13,854 nucleotides of DNA from Dehalococcoidales bacterium. GTDB taxonomy: Bacteria > Chloroflexota > Dehalococcoidia > Dehalococcoidales > ARS1013. Below are positions 13,599-13,854 of this stretch, one piece after another; the stretch's first letter is position 1; each line of letters starts with the position of its first letter. The position numbers were made by a program, and so were the translations under genes. The stretch is from contig DAOWHE010000055.1 of the NCBI GenBank assembly GCA_030641585.1, positions 1 through 13,854 of the forward strand, written 5' to 3'. The notes beneath the pieces are model-generated. The model was not told the DNA's origin and searched no databases. It was given only the letters and a program-made list of their open reading frames with translations.

Positions 13599-13854
13599 AT
13601 GCCGCAGTGGCAGGAGTTTAGCCCAGTACAATGGGTAATCTTTGGGGTAGTAGGCTATCACCTAGTCTATACCATTCTCTGGATTATCTGTAAGCTCATC
13701 TGGGGAAAACGAGTAGCTTCTTGGGCGGGATTTATGCTCTACAACAGTCCTCTCGTGATTTTCGGGCCATTTATGGAAATATTTAGAAACCCTGGGTGGA
13801 GAAGAAAGTGGCTGAAGCGGGCTGGCGTTGACAAAGGGCATGTTGTCCTGGATG
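13599..13854 (+). CDS. Membrane-anchored protein, probably SAM-dependent methyltransferase (5' part only)
   Basis: An open frame of 85 codons runs off the right edge without a stop. The ATG at 13599 has a GGGGG ribosome site 7 bases upstream. Residues about 10-36 (PVQWVIFGVVGYHLVYTILW onward) form a hydrophobic helix. A second, shorter hydrophobic stretch lies at about 46-64 (AGFMLYNSPLVIFGPFMEIF). A basic amphipathic segment RNPGWRRKWLKRAG follows. The last visible residues, AGVDKGHVVLD, look like the strand just before the glycine-rich SAM motif of class I methyltransferases (typically VLD-x-G-x-G). This suggests a methyltransferase tethered to the membrane, perhaps acting on a lipid or quinone-like substrate. 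The assignment rests on about ten residues; the presence of a gene is much surer than its function. Confidence 0.6.
   Translation, partial: MPQWQEFSPVQWVIFGVVGYHLVYTILWIICKLIWGKRVASWAGFMLYNSPLVIFGPFMEIFRNPGWRRKWLKRAGVDKGHVVLD

Noticed and set aside
1..13854. tRNA, rRNA, riboswitch or CRISPR
   Set aside because: Intergenic regions are all under 200 bases; by eye none shows cloverleaf, known aptamer or repeat-spacer patterns.

Overview
This window is a run of ordinary bacterial housekeeping genes with tight spacing, mixed strands, ATG/GTG/TTG starts and Shine-Dalgarno sites. No tRNA, rRNA, CRISPR array, insertion sequence or prophage is visible. My best guess for the source is the phylum Chloroflexota, probably the class Dehalococcoidia. 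This rests on the N-terminus of the left-edge gene, which resembles membrane-anchored PpiC-type isomerases I associate with that group, and on the overall gene content. It is an inference, not a database result.

Layout. A minus-strand pair at the left edge holds mobB (molybdopterin-guanine dinucleotide biosynthesis adaptor) followed by the 5' end of a membrane-anchored protein cut by the window edge. Divergent from it, across an intergenic region with two promoters and two inverted repeats, runs a plus-strand pair: a left-handed-beta-helix NDP-sugar pyrophosphorylase and an AMP-forming acetyl-CoA synthetase (acs). That pair is closed by a strong intrinsic terminator. A GC-rich palindrome and an extended -10 promoter then precede prfA-prmC, which overlap by 4 bases (ATGA). 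They encode release factor 1 and the methyltransferase that modifies its GGQ glutamine, so enzyme and substrate are translationally coupled.

Convergent to prmC is a four-gene minus-strand operon read from about 10.5 kb down to 6.5 kb: a XerC/XerD-type recombinase, a small basic tail-anchored protein of unknown function, pcm (L-isoaspartyl protein methyltransferase) and an EF-G-like GTPase of the EF-G2 type. Divergent from it are uvrC (excinuclease subunit C) and a DRG/Obg-like GTPase with a C-terminal TGS domain. A partial gene at the right edge encodes a membrane-anchored protein, probably a SAM-dependent methyltransferase cut just before its glycine-rich motif.

I see no undescribed multi-gene system. 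The points most worth a second look are: (i) a 40-base tandem duplication of the translation start region of the TGS GTPase, which creates a 16-codon upstream mini-ORF overlapping the true start; (ii) the two inverted repeats overlapping the -35 regions of the divergent mobB/pyrophosphorylase promoters; (iii) unusual motif variants in PrmC (NLPY), Pcm (no GDG), the EF-G-like protein (switch II Tyr) and the TGS GTPase (DTPP); and (iv) the unknown tail-anchored protein between xer and pcm.
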